This document shows, piece by piece, positions 1 through 7,191 of a stretch of DNA of 15,669 nucleotides (its first letter is position 1; each line of letters begins with the position of its first letter). Made by a program: the position numbers and the translations under genes. The stretch lies in the NCBI GenBank assembly GCA_035448625.1, contig DAOTJI010000064.1:1-15669 (forward strand), given 5' to 3'. This stretch comes from UBA8904 sp035448625 (GTDB lineage: Bacteria > Desulfobacterota > Syntrophia > Syntrophales > Smithellaceae). Below the pieces are notes generated by a model. That model saw nothing but the letters and a program-made list of their open reading frames with translations, was not told the origin of the DNA and searched no databases.

Positions 1-64
1 CCATCTCTTTGCCATGCTCCGCGGAAGGGCTGCTCCGAGATGGCCGTGGATAACGTCAGCCCCC

Positions 65-79
65 GATGATGACATCATC
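65..79. promoter_or_regulatory. 15-bp palindrome, candidate operator upstream of mop
   Basis: Perfect 7-bp arms (GATGATG / CATCATC) sit around a single central A, about 60 bases before the candidate -35 box of the molbindin gene. The symmetry fits a dimeric regulator. It does not resemble the published ModE box as I know it. The regulator is unknown. The rest of 1-204 contains no supportable gene. Confidence 0.35.
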
Positions 80-141
80 CGGAAGAAGAATTGAACCTTT
101 AACCGTGCGGGCGGCAAATGCATTGCAATTACCAACAGTTC

Positions 142-170
142 TTGACTTTTCAATCCTTTAAGATCAAAAT
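142..170 (+). promoter_or_regulatory. Candidate sigma70 promoter for mop
   Basis: TTGACT (142-147) and CAAAAT (165-170) are separated by 17 bases and lie about 35 bases before the mop start. The -35 match is good (5/6) and the -10 match is moderate (4/6). No other pairing in the leader is better. Confidence 0.4.
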
Positions 171-204
171 TGTCACAACAGATCATTGAAGAAAGGGGGA
201 CATT

Positions 205-414
205 ATGAAGTACGGCGCAAGAAATCAGATTGTCGGAAAAGTGGCAGGCATCAAGAAAGGGACCGTCATGTGCGAGGTCAAGTTAAAGGATGTTGCCTGT
301 GATTACATGGAATCGGTGATGACCATAAATTCCCTCAAAGAACTCGGGATTAAAAAGGGTGACAAAGTCAAAATTGTGGTCAAGGCGGTAAATGTCTTGC
401 TGGTCAAAGAATGA
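205..414 (+). CDS. mop: Mop-type molybdate-binding protein (molbindin)
   Basis: A 69-residue single-domain protein matching the Mop/TOBE fold. It begins with a SARNQ-like segment (GARNQIVGKVAGIKKG, residues 4-19), has the central ITxxSxxELGxxxGD pattern (residues 40-53), and ends in the typical VKAVNVLLVKE strand. Molbindins of this length assemble into cytoplasmic hexamers that store molybdate or tungstate for molybdopterin enzymes. The start is well supported by an AAAGGGGGA ribosome binding site five bases upstream. The gene stands alone, with its own candidate promoter and terminator, and no modABC transporter is visible in the window. The next gene is convergent. The family call is firm. 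Whether it prefers molybdate or tungstate cannot be read from the sequence. Confidence 0.9.
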   Translation: MKYGARNQIVGKVAGIKKGTVMCEVKLKDVACDYMESVMTINSLKELGIKKGDKVKIVVKAVNVLLVKE

Positions 415-443
415 AGCCGGATCGGCACATCATCATTCAGTAG

Positions 444-476
444 CGGCGATTGAGTTGGGCATCAGTCGCCGTTTTT
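444..476 (+). terminator. Rho-independent terminator of mop
   Basis: A 10-bp stem (444-453 with 462-471, one G-T wobble) encloses an 8-base loop and is followed by TTTTT at 472-476. It lies 30 bases after the mop stop. It overlaps the stop codon of the convergent gene but has no A-run on its left side, so it probably works mainly for the plus strand. Confidence 0.85.
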
Positions 477-2178
477 ATTTGTTCGGTGTTTCGTCCTGAT
501 TGTCCCCAACCTTGCGAAAGAAGGGACGGATTGCGAAGGGAATGAGGAAAGCCAAAACGGCGATGACGAAGCCGATGATCAGTCCGCGGACATTTCCCCG
601 AAGGATCAATTCACCCAGAGAACTGCCGAAAGCCACAAAGGCGACGCAGGCCGGGAGCATGAAAATGAATGTGCTCCACAGATAATGACGGAAGGGAATC
701 GGCGTCAGGCCGAAAAGATAATTCAGCAGATTGAAGGGAAAAACGGGAATCAGGCGAGTAAAGGCTACAGCCTTCCAGCCGTGCCGGGCAACTTTATCCT
801 GAAGCCAGTCCCAGCGTTCTTCCGGGACTTTGGCTTTAACGGCATTCTGAAACAGATAACGGGACAAAAAGAAAGGCAGGCAGGAGCCGATCGTCGCCCC
901 GGAAATGGAAAAGATCACGCCCCAGACCGGTCCCCAGAAAAACCCCGCCGCGAGCGTCAGCGGAATGCTGGGCAGAAACAGCGACGGCGCAACGGCATAG
1001 ATGCATAGAAATATCAGGGGCGCCGCAACAGGATAGCGTCCGAGGAGAGTCGTCAACGCCTCAGCTGAAAAGACATTCTGCTGAGTTAAATACACGCCGC
1101 CTAAAACCAGAGAAACGATGAGGATTCCCACTAAAAATTTTACCGTTTTGATCCTGGCTGTCATCGCCAGCATAAAGCGATTGGCCCACTGGGCAGGCAT
1201 GGAAGCGACTTTCCCGCCGGGTGCCCGACCGCTCAGACCTTCCAGCAGATGGATCGATTTCACCCCCCGGTTCATAAACCGGTTCCGGCAGCCGAAGCAA
1301 TAGGTGACAATCGTGCCTTCCTCTGCTTTTTCAATAATCTGATTCAGAAAGCGGTCGGCCAGCCGAGGAGCGGAGGCACTGACGCCGCCGCCGTTGCCGC
1401 AGCACAAAGCGGCGGGTGATTCGGAAGAACCAAATTGGGTGTCCGCCGCAGATATCGGGAGCTGACGGAAAGCCCCGTTTGCCTTCGTCATCAAATCATT
1501 CCAGCGTGAAGACGGGCAAGGGTGATGAAGATAGGCCGCTTGCGGCCAGTGTTTTTCAAAGAGCTCCGCGGGCAGCACATCGAGAATGAAAACAACTTCG
1601 ATCTCTTCCAGATGTCCGGACAGAAGCTTGTAACAGTTGAGGCAGCCGGTGATCAACTGTTTGACGCCGTGATCATGAAGGTGCTTGTTGATGTCCTGCA
1701 AGGCCACCCGCGCGGTCTGAGTGTCTCCGAGTCCATAGACCGGATCATAGCAGCAATCGAGTGCCAGGCCGATCTTCCGGCGCAAACGAGCTTTCAGCGC
1801 GTTGCGAATCTTGCCGATCAGATCCGGACGGTTTGCGGCCAGAGCGCAGCCCGGCCAGAAAACCGTCCGGGCTTTTCCGTAAAAAGAAAAGGGGAACCCG
1901 TGCCCGGCTTTGGCAAATCCCCGCGCTCCATCCAGCGCCTTTTTCACCGGAAGAGGCGCCTGACCATCTCGAATCAATCGTTCCTTTGCTTCAAATAAAG
2001 CGGCAGAGGGCGACAGATCCAGGGGGCAGGCCAAATCGCACCGGCGGCAGGAGGTGCAATAAAAAGACACCTCCGGCCGCCCGGCGAGAATTTCATCCGG
2101 TGTTCCATACTCGGTCATGAAAGGGCAGGCATCCTTGCAGATGCCGCACCCTGTGCATGTCTCCTGAAAAGCATTCAC
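475..2178 (-). CDS. Fusion: 2x[4Fe-4S]/CCG oxidoreductase plus TVP38/DedA-type membrane domain
   Basis: 567 residues in two halves. The N-terminal half has two [4Fe-4S] binding motifs (Cys 8, 11, 14, 18 and Cys 41, 44, 47, 51), as in GlpC/HdrC-type ferredoxin domains. Two CCG-type cysteine sets follow (Cys 111, 142-143, 179, 182 and Cys 221, 259-260, 294, 297), as in HdrB/HdrD/GlpC/LutA-like proteins that bind catalytic or non-cubane Fe-S clusters. From about residue 343 the protein turns hydrophobic, with several membrane segments and the SNARE-associated/TVP38 core (about 395-525, including the FTRLIPVFPFNLLNYLFG block). The reading frame runs through both halves without a break, so this is a true fusion. 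The natural inference is a membrane-anchored thiol/disulfide or quinone-linked oxidoreductase. The Fe-S part faces the cytoplasm if no signal is cleaved, and none is seen. It is the last gene of the operon, three bases after the rhodanese gene. Substrate unknown. Confidence 0.85.
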   Translation of the reverse strand: MNAFQETCTGCGICKDACPFMTEYGTPDEILAGRPEVSFYCTSCRRCDLACPLDLSPSAALFEAKERLIRDGQAPLPVKKALDGARGFAKAGHGFPFSFYGKARTVFWPGCALAANRPDLIGKIRNALKARLRRKIGLALDCCYDPVYGLGDTQTARVALQDINKHLHDHGVKQLITGCLNCYKLLSGHLEEIEVVFILDVLPAELFEKHWPQAAYLHHPCPSSRWNDLMTKANGAFRQLPISAADTQFGSSESPAALCCGNGGGVSASAPRLADRFLNQIIEKAEEGTIVTYCFGCRNRFMNRGVKSIHLLEGLSGRAPGGKVASMPAQWANRFMLAMTARIKTVKFLVGILIVSLVLGGVYLTQQNVFSAEALTTLLGRYPVAAPLIFLCIYAVAPSLFLPSIPLTLAAGFFWGPVWGVIFSISGATIGSCLPFFLSRYLFQNAVKAKVPEERWDWLQDKVARHGWKAVAFTRLIPVFPFNLLNYLFGLTPIPFRHYLWSTFIFMLPACVAFVAFGSSLGELILRGNVRGLIIGFVIAVLAFLIPFAIRPFFRKVGDNQDETPNK

Positions 2179-2181
2179 GGA

Positions 2182-2691
2182 TTATTTTACTTTCCCAATC
2201 GGGAAATCCGCTTCGGCCCAGGCTTTGATTCCGCCCGGATAGCGGTACACATTCTTATAGCCTAGCTTTACAGCCCACATGGCGCCGTTATGGCTCCGTG
2301 TGCATTTCACGAAACCGCAGTAGAATACGATCAGGCGGTCCTTGTCGGGTCCGAGGAGCTTTTCCAAGTCGGCTTTTGTTTTGTCGTCCAGCTTGGTCAT
2401 CTCGGGAATCGGGAATTCCATCTGAACGGCGCCGGGAACGTGCTGTTTTTTGTAGCTGTCTTCAAAGGGCATGGTATCCACAATCAGCATGGCTTTTTTC
2501 TGATCAATCCATCCCTTCAACTCCTGTGTTCCCAGAACCTTATACCCCCCTCTCTGCACTTCCGCTAAAAAAGTCAGGGCGATCTTCTCCGTATCCAGTT
2601 CCTTGGTTCCCCAGGCCATGGCGCCTCCGGCCACACCCAATACCAGCAGGGCCGCAACCAAAACACTAAACAGTCTTTTCTTGAACTTCAT
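2182..2691 (-). CDS. Exported rhodanese-domain sulfurtransferase
   Basis: 169 residues with a clear Sec signal peptide (KKR, hydrophobic stretch 8-23, probable cleavage after AMA at residues 24-26), then a single rhodanese domain (about 52-165). The active-site loop is YCGFVKCTRSH (124-134), with candidate catalytic Cys125 and a second cysteine, Cys130. This is the longer C-x4-C loop of one rhodanese subgroup, not the classic C-x-x-G-x-R loop. The YPGGIKAW block (151-158) is the usual rhodanese C-terminal signature. It would act in the periplasm on thiosulfate, persulfide or a selenium analogue. A good GGAG ribosome binding site precedes the ATG. The 70-base gap upstream shows no promoter, so I place it in the same operon as the MauE-like gene. 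Confidence 0.85.
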   Translation of the reverse strand: MKFKKRLFSVLVAALLVLGVAGGAMAWGTKELDTEKIALTFLAEVQRGGYKVLGTQELKGWIDQKKAMLIVDTMPFEDSYKKQHVPGAVQMEFPIPEMTKLDDKTKADLEKLLGPDKDRLIVFYCGFVKCTRSHNGAMWAVKLGYKNVYRYPGGIKAWAEADFPIGKVK

Positions 2692-2761
2692 ACTTTCTTC
2701 TCCTTTCGTGTGTTAAATTCAATCAGGCTTCCTTTTGAAACCATCCGATCACTTTGGGCTC

Positions 2762-3250
2762 CTACTTCCTTTCACCGGCTTTTGTTGCAAACCATCGGGC
2801 GACATACAGATACGGCATCACAATGCCGATGAGCATCAGGTCGCGGTAAAATGCCGCACGCAAGCCCGCCTGTTTGTCCAGCTCTTCCGCGCCGAAGCAT
2901 CCGCAATCGACGTTCAGGTCTCCCAAAACGCCGTAACCGAGAACAAAAACAAACATGATCAGCAGAGCTGTGATCAAGTGATGCCCCCAGATCCGGTCAA
3001 AAAGAAGAGCAATGCCTGCGATGGTTTCAATGATCGGCAAACCGATGGCCACGACAGGCAACAGGACTTCGGGAACGAGATCATAAGTTGATATCGTGGC
3101 GGCAAAGGCCTTGGGGTCGAAGAGCTTCACCACGCCGCCATAGATAAAAAGAGCGGCCAGGGCAAACCGGACAATCCGGTAAGGCCATGGATTGACGAGC
3201 AATTTATGAAAAAGAACTTTTATGCTTTCCAAGGCATTGTTATCGTTCAT
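2762..3250 (-). CDS. MauE/DoxX-like membrane protein
   Basis: 162 residues with about four transmembrane segments (roughly 25-42, 63-83, 90-110, 136-152). The early segment FALAALFIYGGVVKLFDP and the CGCFG motif (Cys116, Cys118) after the third segment match the MauE branch of the DoxX/MauE superfamily. MauE is needed for disulfide formation and maturation of methylamine dehydrogenase, and relatives often sit beside thioredoxin-like or sulfur-transfer proteins. Here it precedes an exported rhodanese, which suggests a membrane thiol-redox partner for it. The start overlaps the previous stop by 11 bases, indicating translational coupling. No mau structural genes are present, so a role in methylamine metabolism is not supported. 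Confidence 0.75.
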   Translation of the reverse strand: MNDNNALESIKVLFHKLLVNPWPYRIVRFALAALFIYGGVVKLFDPKAFAATISTYDLVPEVLLPVVAIGLPIIETIAGIALLFDRIWGHHLITALLIMFVFVLGYGVLGDLNVDCGCFGAEELDKQAGLRAAFYRDLMLIGIVMPYLYVARWFATKAGERK

Positions 3251-3905
3251 GGATGATCCCCGATGCGTGAATTAATTTCATGGTCTGCGACATCATGCCG
3301 TCTTTTTCGTTTCTCTTATAAAAATGCTTCAGGTCAACCGGCATGTCGATATCCGCCCATGTGTCGATCTGTGCGCATAGAAGCCCGGCATCGGCCGCCC
3401 GTTTGAAGGTTTTCTGTAAAACATTGTCCGTGCTCCAAGGAATGCCGTCAAAAAGCGACCTCTCTAATCCCGCCGGTCTGCAGCCGATGAGATAATAACC
3501 GCCGTCCGTGCAAGGGCCGAGAACAACATCCGCTGATTTGAGTTTGTCGAAGGCCTCTTTCACCAGTCGGGCCGGCAGGTCGGGACTGTCGCCTCCGATA
3601 AGCACACAGCGTTCAAAGCCCAGCGCAAAAACATCCGACAGGGCAAAGTACATGCGCTCGCCGATATCCTTCCCCCGCTGACGGATCAGGCCGATCCCCG
3701 GAAAATCGGGAAACACGGCATTCTCAGGTCCGGAGTACACAATAATCTTTTCGGCTTCGACTTCACGAGCCATCACCGACAGATCCGCGAGAAAGCAGGT
3801 ATAGAGTTCGTATGTTAGATCCTGACCCAGCGCACCGGCGATGCGCGTTTTTACCGCGCCCCGTTCGGGATACTTCAAAAACAGGATGAGAACGTCTTTG
3901 TTCAT
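3240..3905 (-). CDS. DUF2064 nucleotidyl/glycosyl transferase (rSAM/selenodomain-associated transferase 1 type)
   Basis: 221 residues with the GT-A-like fold of the DUF2064 family. Visible motifs are the N-terminal loop KYPERGAVKTRIA (11-23, nucleotide binding), IGGDSPDLP (103-111, metal-binding Asp region), GPCTDGGYYLIG (130-141) and STDNVLQKT (158-166). Families of this type resemble MobA/CofC-like nucleotidyltransferases. They are known from neighbourhoods containing a radical SAM enzyme, a second transferase and selenium-related domains, which fits this operon. The start forms a 4-base ATGA overlap with the upstream DUF3047 gene, so the start is secure. The substrate, whether a nucleotide-sugar or another activated molecule, is unknown. 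Confidence 0.8.
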   Translation of the reverse strand: MNKDVLILFLKYPERGAVKTRIAGALGQDLTYELYTCFLADLSVMAREVEAEKIIVYSGPENAVFPDFPGIGLIRQRGKDIGERMYFALSDVFALGFERCVLIGGDSPDLPARLVKEAFDKLKSADVVLGPCTDGGYYLIGCRPAGLERSLFDGIPWSTDNVLQKTFKRAADAGLLCAQIDTWADIDMPVDLKHFYKRNEKDGMMSQTMKLIHASGIIHER

Positions 3906-4627
3906 TGCGCGGACACCTCGATATAATCAATGAAGCCTGCGGCCTTTTCGCCGGTGTTGTCCGCATCGCTCATGATCGCCAGGCTTGCTTCCGCCGGCGG
4001 ATCGACCCCGAAGGCTTTGCGGTAATCCTCCAGCGCGTTGACCTTTTCTTCAATCCACTCACCGACCCGCTCGGGACCTTTCTGCAAGAGGATCATCTGC
4101 GTTTTTGCCGTGTAAGGATTCGGCAAAATGCGGTCGGGATATTTTTTATTCGCCCAGATGTAATTGAGGCTGCTGTGCGGCGGGTATTCGCCGTAAAAGA
4201 GCTTCAGGGCCTTATACTGGGCCCGCTCCCACGCACCGGCCTTGTCCGGATCATATTTAAACACCACATAGACGCGCAGCGGGTAGTCGTCGCCGGACTT
4301 CTTTTTTTCATCGCCCGCCCGGTAAATGTTGGAAACTTTCCATTTCCATTTGACAACCGGTGTTTTGTAGATATTGAAACTCCGGTTATAAATGATGCCG
4401 GACGCGGAGCGATCCGCCCGGGCAACCAGTACCTTCTTGCCGTCTTCGTTCTGAATGGTGTAGGTGCTGTGGCGCGGGATCTTCGGAAACGTCTGCGGTT
4501 TCCAGTTTTCCAGCGTGTTGAAGTCTTCGCGAAACCCCTGATCGGTCATCTGGGCGGCGAGAGGCGCGGCACTTACAAGCAGGAGTGTCGCTAAAATAAT
4601 CAGATTTTGTTTCGTCATGAATCTCAT
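3902..4627 (-). CDS. Exported DUF3047 protein
   Basis: 241 residues with a signal peptide (hydrophobic 8-22, APLAAQ near residues 21-26) and a mature domain typical of DUF3047: VVKWKWKVSN (91-100), SGDDYPLRVYVVF (111-123) and the later LNYIWANK block. The function of DUF3047 is not established; the fold is probably a beta-rich periplasmic domain. Two ATG codons are close together (residues 1 and 4). The first overlaps the transferase stop codon as ATGA, so I chose it. It sits between the two transferases in the operon, which suggests that a substrate or product of the pathway is handled outside the cytoplasm. That link is inference. Confidence 0.8.
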   Translation of the reverse strand: MRFMTKQNLIILATLLLVSAAPLAAQMTDQGFREDFNTLENWKPQTFPKIPRHSTYTIQNEDGKKVLVARADRSASGIIYNRSFNIYKTPVVKWKWKVSNIYRAGDEKKKSGDDYPLRVYVVFKYDPDKAGAWERAQYKALKLFYGEYPPHSSLNYIWANKKYPDRILPNPYTAKTQMILLQKGPERVGEWIEEKVNALEDYRKAFGVDPPAEASLAIMSDADNTGEKAAGFIDYIEVSAQ

Positions 4628-5313
4628 GATTCTTTATAATAAAATTTCACGAGCCTTTCGGCCGGTATTCCCATCCAGTAAAGCGTCTGGAGCATCCAGT
4701 TTCTCAAAATGGCATAAAACACGCCGTCTTTCTCCCACTTGCGCGAAGACGTCATTACGGTCTGCGGCAGAATAATGATGCGCCTTCCCGTCCGCTTCAC
4801 ACGCTTCATCAGCTCCACGTCTTCCATGAGTGGAATCTCCTGGTAGCCCTTCATCTCCTCAAAAGTGCTGCGCAACATAAAAATCGCCTGATCACCGTAA
4901 GGCACTCGCGTCAGGCGGTGCTTGAAGGAAGCGCAACGGCCAATAATCCGGAAGATCCGCCGCCTGTTTTGAATGCCTAAATCAAAAGCGCCACCAATAA
5001 AACGTCTGTCGGCAAGAGCCCCGGTTATGCGGGCAAAAGATTTTTCCGGCATAAGTGTATCGGCATGCAGAAAAAGAAGAATATTCCCGGTTGCACGCGC
5101 GGCACCTGCATTCATCTGGCTTGCCCTGCCCTGCCTCGCAGTGAACTTTACAACACCCGAATCATCCATACACCGGATGGTATCGCCCGCCGGGTCGCCA
5201 TCCACGACAATGACCTCATAAGGCACGCCCGCGGCGGCGTTTTTCAATGACTGAAGGATTTCACGGATTCGATCGCCTTCGTGAAGAACCGGGATCACAA
5301 CGGATATTTTCAT
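4624..5313 (-). CDS. Family 2 glycosyltransferase (rSAM/selenodomain-associated transferase 2 type)
   Basis: 229 residues. The GT2 core begins at once with MKISVVIPVLHEGDR, followed by VIVVDGDPAGDT (35-45), GRASQMNAGAARATG (62-76), the metal-binding LHADT (82-86, DxD-like), YGDQAIF (139-145) and LMEDVELMKRVKR (162-174). These motifs match the TIGR04283-type transferases that accompany DUF2064 proteins. The open frame extends 47 codons upstream into the radical SAM gene, but that extension has no family similarity. The ATG at 5313, directly before the GT2 motif, is the sensible start, although its ribosome binding site (AGGAA) is modest. The start lies 64 bases after the radical SAM stop codon, and the gene overlaps DUF3047 by 4 bases. 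The donor and acceptor are unknown. Confidence 0.85.
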   Translation of the reverse strand: MKISVVIPVLHEGDRIREILQSLKNAAAGVPYEVIVVDGDPAGDTIRCMDDSGVVKFTARQGRASQMNAGAARATGNILLFLHADTLMPEKSFARITGALADRRFIGGAFDLGIQNRRRIFRIIGRCASFKHRLTRVPYGDQAIFMLRSTFEEMKGYQEIPLMEDVELMKRVKRTGRRIIILPQTVMTSSRKWEKDGVFYAILRNWMLQTLYWMGIPAERLVKFYYKES

Positions 5314-5377
5314 GCCGCTACGTTCCTGTGATCGCTCCCCGGCAAGATGAATCGCACCGAGCAGAGTTAAGAGTGAA

Positions 5378-6400
5378 TTATGGACCGTAGAAATGAGATG
5401 GCCCATCCAGAACGCCACAGTTGCTTTCCTGAAATAAGGTGCGACATCCAGCAATCGTGTGCCCTCTGCCTGTTTCTGTTCTCTCTGCCGTATCCCGGGG
5501 ATTGGCCCCCATTTCCGCCCAAAAGAGATTGGCCCCGGCTATTGCGCCGAGAGTGCAGGGTTCATGGGTACAGTTTCCCAAAACCGTTCTCGGAATGGAC
5601 AAGCGCGTGACCGCCACGATCTGGGACATCCGCAGCTCGCTGATCATGCCATTTTTCGCCAGTTCCGTTCCTTTTATTGCAATCCGTCTCGCGGCGCCGC
5701 TATAAGCAGGATTGATTGATCCTGTATAAAGAATCATCTCGGCTATCTCTTCGTTCGTATGTTCCGGCCCCAGCGGCTCCACACAGGTGCCAACCTTCAG
5801 CCCGGCCTCCTGGAAATTCCGGATACTTTCCCGACGTCTCTCCGGAGGAATACCTGTGTCTGTTCCTTCACGAAGCCTCAAGGCATGATATACCCCAACA
5901 AACCCTGCTTCTTTCATTTTGAAGGCATTGGCGAGAGACTGGTCGCCCACATTGGCAATCAATATCGTTTGAGGTTTCAGATTTTTTTTAACTTCCTGAG
6001 AAATCTCCAGGAAGTGTCCGAAAGGATAATTGGCCGTAGTCATGAGGAAGATGGCATTAGCCCCTTCAGCCTCCAGTTGCCTGGCATTGGACACTGCCTC
6101 TTCCGGGGTAATTTGCGTTTCCTGATTGAAAATGCCGTTTGTTTCCGCAAAAGAGCAGAAAAGGCAGTTTCGGGGACAGGGGGCAAGATTAAGCGAAAAC
6201 TGTGCATGCACTTCCGCCCGGTTTCCCGTAAGCTCCCTGGAGATGCGATTGGCTTCCGCCATGATCCGATATGTAACGGCTGAATGAGGAGGATATTTCA
6301 GACATTGAACAATCTCTTCTTTGGAAAAGACGCCTCCATCCCTTGATTTCTTAATAATGTCTTCCGCTTGCAAAATATACAATCCCTTCTGACAGATCAC
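5378..6400 (-). CDS. BioB-like radical SAM enzyme
   Basis: Up to 340 residues. The CPRNCLFCSF motif (Cys 75, 79, 82) binds the radical SAM [4Fe-4S] cluster. The C-terminal half resembles the BATS domain of biotin synthase relatives (AGANLFWAEMGANPRDT, 288-304). Extra cysteines lie at 277, 282, 319 and 328, and could hold an auxiliary cluster or a sulfur donor. It is not a clear BioB: no other biotin gene is nearby and I do not recognise the biotin-specific residues. The BioB-like families include HmdB and LipS-type sulfur-inserting enzymes, so a sulfur- or selenium-insertion role is possible but unproven. Start uncertain: GTG at 6400 has no ribosome binding site, whereas TTG at 6373 follows AAGGGA by eight bases and loses only nine residues. 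It is the first gene of the operon, divergent from yedF. Confidence 0.8.
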   Translation of the reverse strand: MICQKGLYILQAEDIIKKSRDGGVFSKEEIVQCLKYPPHSAVTYRIMAEANRISRELTGNRAEVHAQFSLNLAPCPRNCLFCSFAETNGIFNQETQITPEEAVSNARQLEAEGANAIFLMTTANYPFGHFLEISQEVKKNLKPQTILIANVGDQSLANAFKMKEAGFVGVYHALRLREGTDTGIPPERRRESIRNFQEAGLKVGTCVEPLGPEHTNEEIAEMILYTGSINPAYSGAARRIAIKGTELAKNGMISELRMSQIVAVTRLSIPRTVLGNCTHEPCTLGAIAGANLFWAEMGANPRDTAERTETGRGHTIAGCRTLFQESNCGVLDGPSHFYGP

Positions 6401-6475
6401 TACATTTTTACTTGCGGGTTAGTATCATTAAGTTCCCGTCTTCCGCAAATGAATAAAAGGAATAAAACCACCCTG

Positions 6476-6481
6476 ATTATA
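6476..6481 (-). promoter_or_regulatory. Candidate -10 box for the radical SAM operon
   Basis: A perfect TATAAT on the minus strand lies 76 to 108 bases before the two candidate starts of the radical SAM gene, in an AT-rich stretch. No convincing -35 box is seen 16 to 18 bases upstream, so an activator or an extended contact may be needed. Confidence 0.3.
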
Positions 6482-6493
6482 ACTATTATTTAT

Positions 6494-6522
6494 TGGATAT
6501 CTGTTGCCGAATCATATATCCA
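6494..6522. promoter_or_regulatory. Inverted repeat between radical SAM operon and yedF
   Basis: TGGATAT (6494-6500) and ATATCCA (6516-6522) form perfect 7-bp arms with 15 bases between them. The dyad is about 55 bases before the yedF start and just upstream of the candidate -10 box for the divergent operon, so one regulator could control both. This is inferred from position and symmetry alone. Confidence 0.35.
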
Positions 6523-6576
6523 TGCTTCCGTTAGATGAAAGGATCCATGGGGGTATTCATTAAGTGAGGTGTTCAA

Positions 6577-7191
6577 ATGAGTGAGATAAAAATCGTCGAC
6601 GCGACGGGACTGGCCTGTCCGCAGCCGGTCGTTTTGGCCAAGCAGGCCATTGAGGCCTGTGAACAGGTTCGGGTGATTGTGGATAACGACACGGCGCTGG
6701 AAAATGTAAAGCGCATGGGAACAAAACTGGGCTGTGAAGTGAAGGCTGAAAAGAAAAACGACGGCACTTTCGAAATTGATCTGAAACGAAAAGCAGGAGT
6801 CATCGAATCCAAAGAAGACTTTGTCCCGTCTTGTGCTGCGCAGGCTGTCTCGTCCGGACCTTTTGTCATCGCCTTTGCCGGAGACAAAATGGGACGGGGC
6901 AACGATGAACTGGGATCCGTTTTGATCCGCGCTTTTCTGGACACCGTGTGTATGCAAAAGGAAAGACCCGATGTTATGATTTTCTACAACACCGGCGTTA
7001 AGCTTACCGTCCAGGGATCAGAAGTTCTGGATGATTTAAAAGGGCTGGAGTCGCTTGGCGTGAAAATGCTGGTTTGCGGCACATGCCTGAACTACTTTGA
7101 GGTAAAAGATCAATTAGGGGTGGGGGTGGTTTCCAATATGTATGATATTCTCGAAACCATGAGCAAGGCCGGTCGATTACTGACGCCATGA
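6577..7191 (+). CDS. yedF: YedF-type selenium metabolism protein (TusA-like plus DsrE-like domain)
   Basis: 204 residues. The N-terminal TusA/SirA domain (about 3-72) carries the CPxP motif (Cys14-Pro-Gln-Pro17), the persulfide or selenopersulfide-carrying cysteine of this family. The C-terminal DsrE-like domain (about 94-204) has GDKMGRGNDELG (102-113) and the CGTC motif (167-170). This two-domain form is the one associated with selenium metabolism in bacteria that make selenoproteins, where it often lies near selD, though selD is not in this window. A GAGGTG ribosome binding site six bases before the ATG supports the start. The stop codon overlaps the next gene as ATGA. The biochemical role of the family (sulfur/selenium relay) is proposed, not firmly established. 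Confidence 0.88.
   Translation: MSEIKIVDATGLACPQPVVLAKQAIEACEQVRVIVDNDTALENVKRMGTKLGCEVKAEKKNDGTFEIDLKRKAGVIESKEDFVPSCAAQAVSSGPFVIAFAGDKMGRGNDELGSVLIRAFLDTVCMQKERPDVMIFYNTGVKLTVQGSEVLDDLKGLESLGVKMLVCGTCLNYFEVKDQLGVGVVSNMYDILETMSKAGRLLTP

Noticed and set aside
2762..3250. Methylamine utilisation role for the MauE-like protein
   Set aside because: No mauA, mauB or mauD homologue nearby. The neighbours are sulfur-related and the family is broad.
5314..5454. 47-codon N-terminal extension of the GT2 transferase
   Set aside because: The GT2 fold starts exactly at MKISVVIP. The extension overlaps the radical SAM coding end and shows no family similarity.
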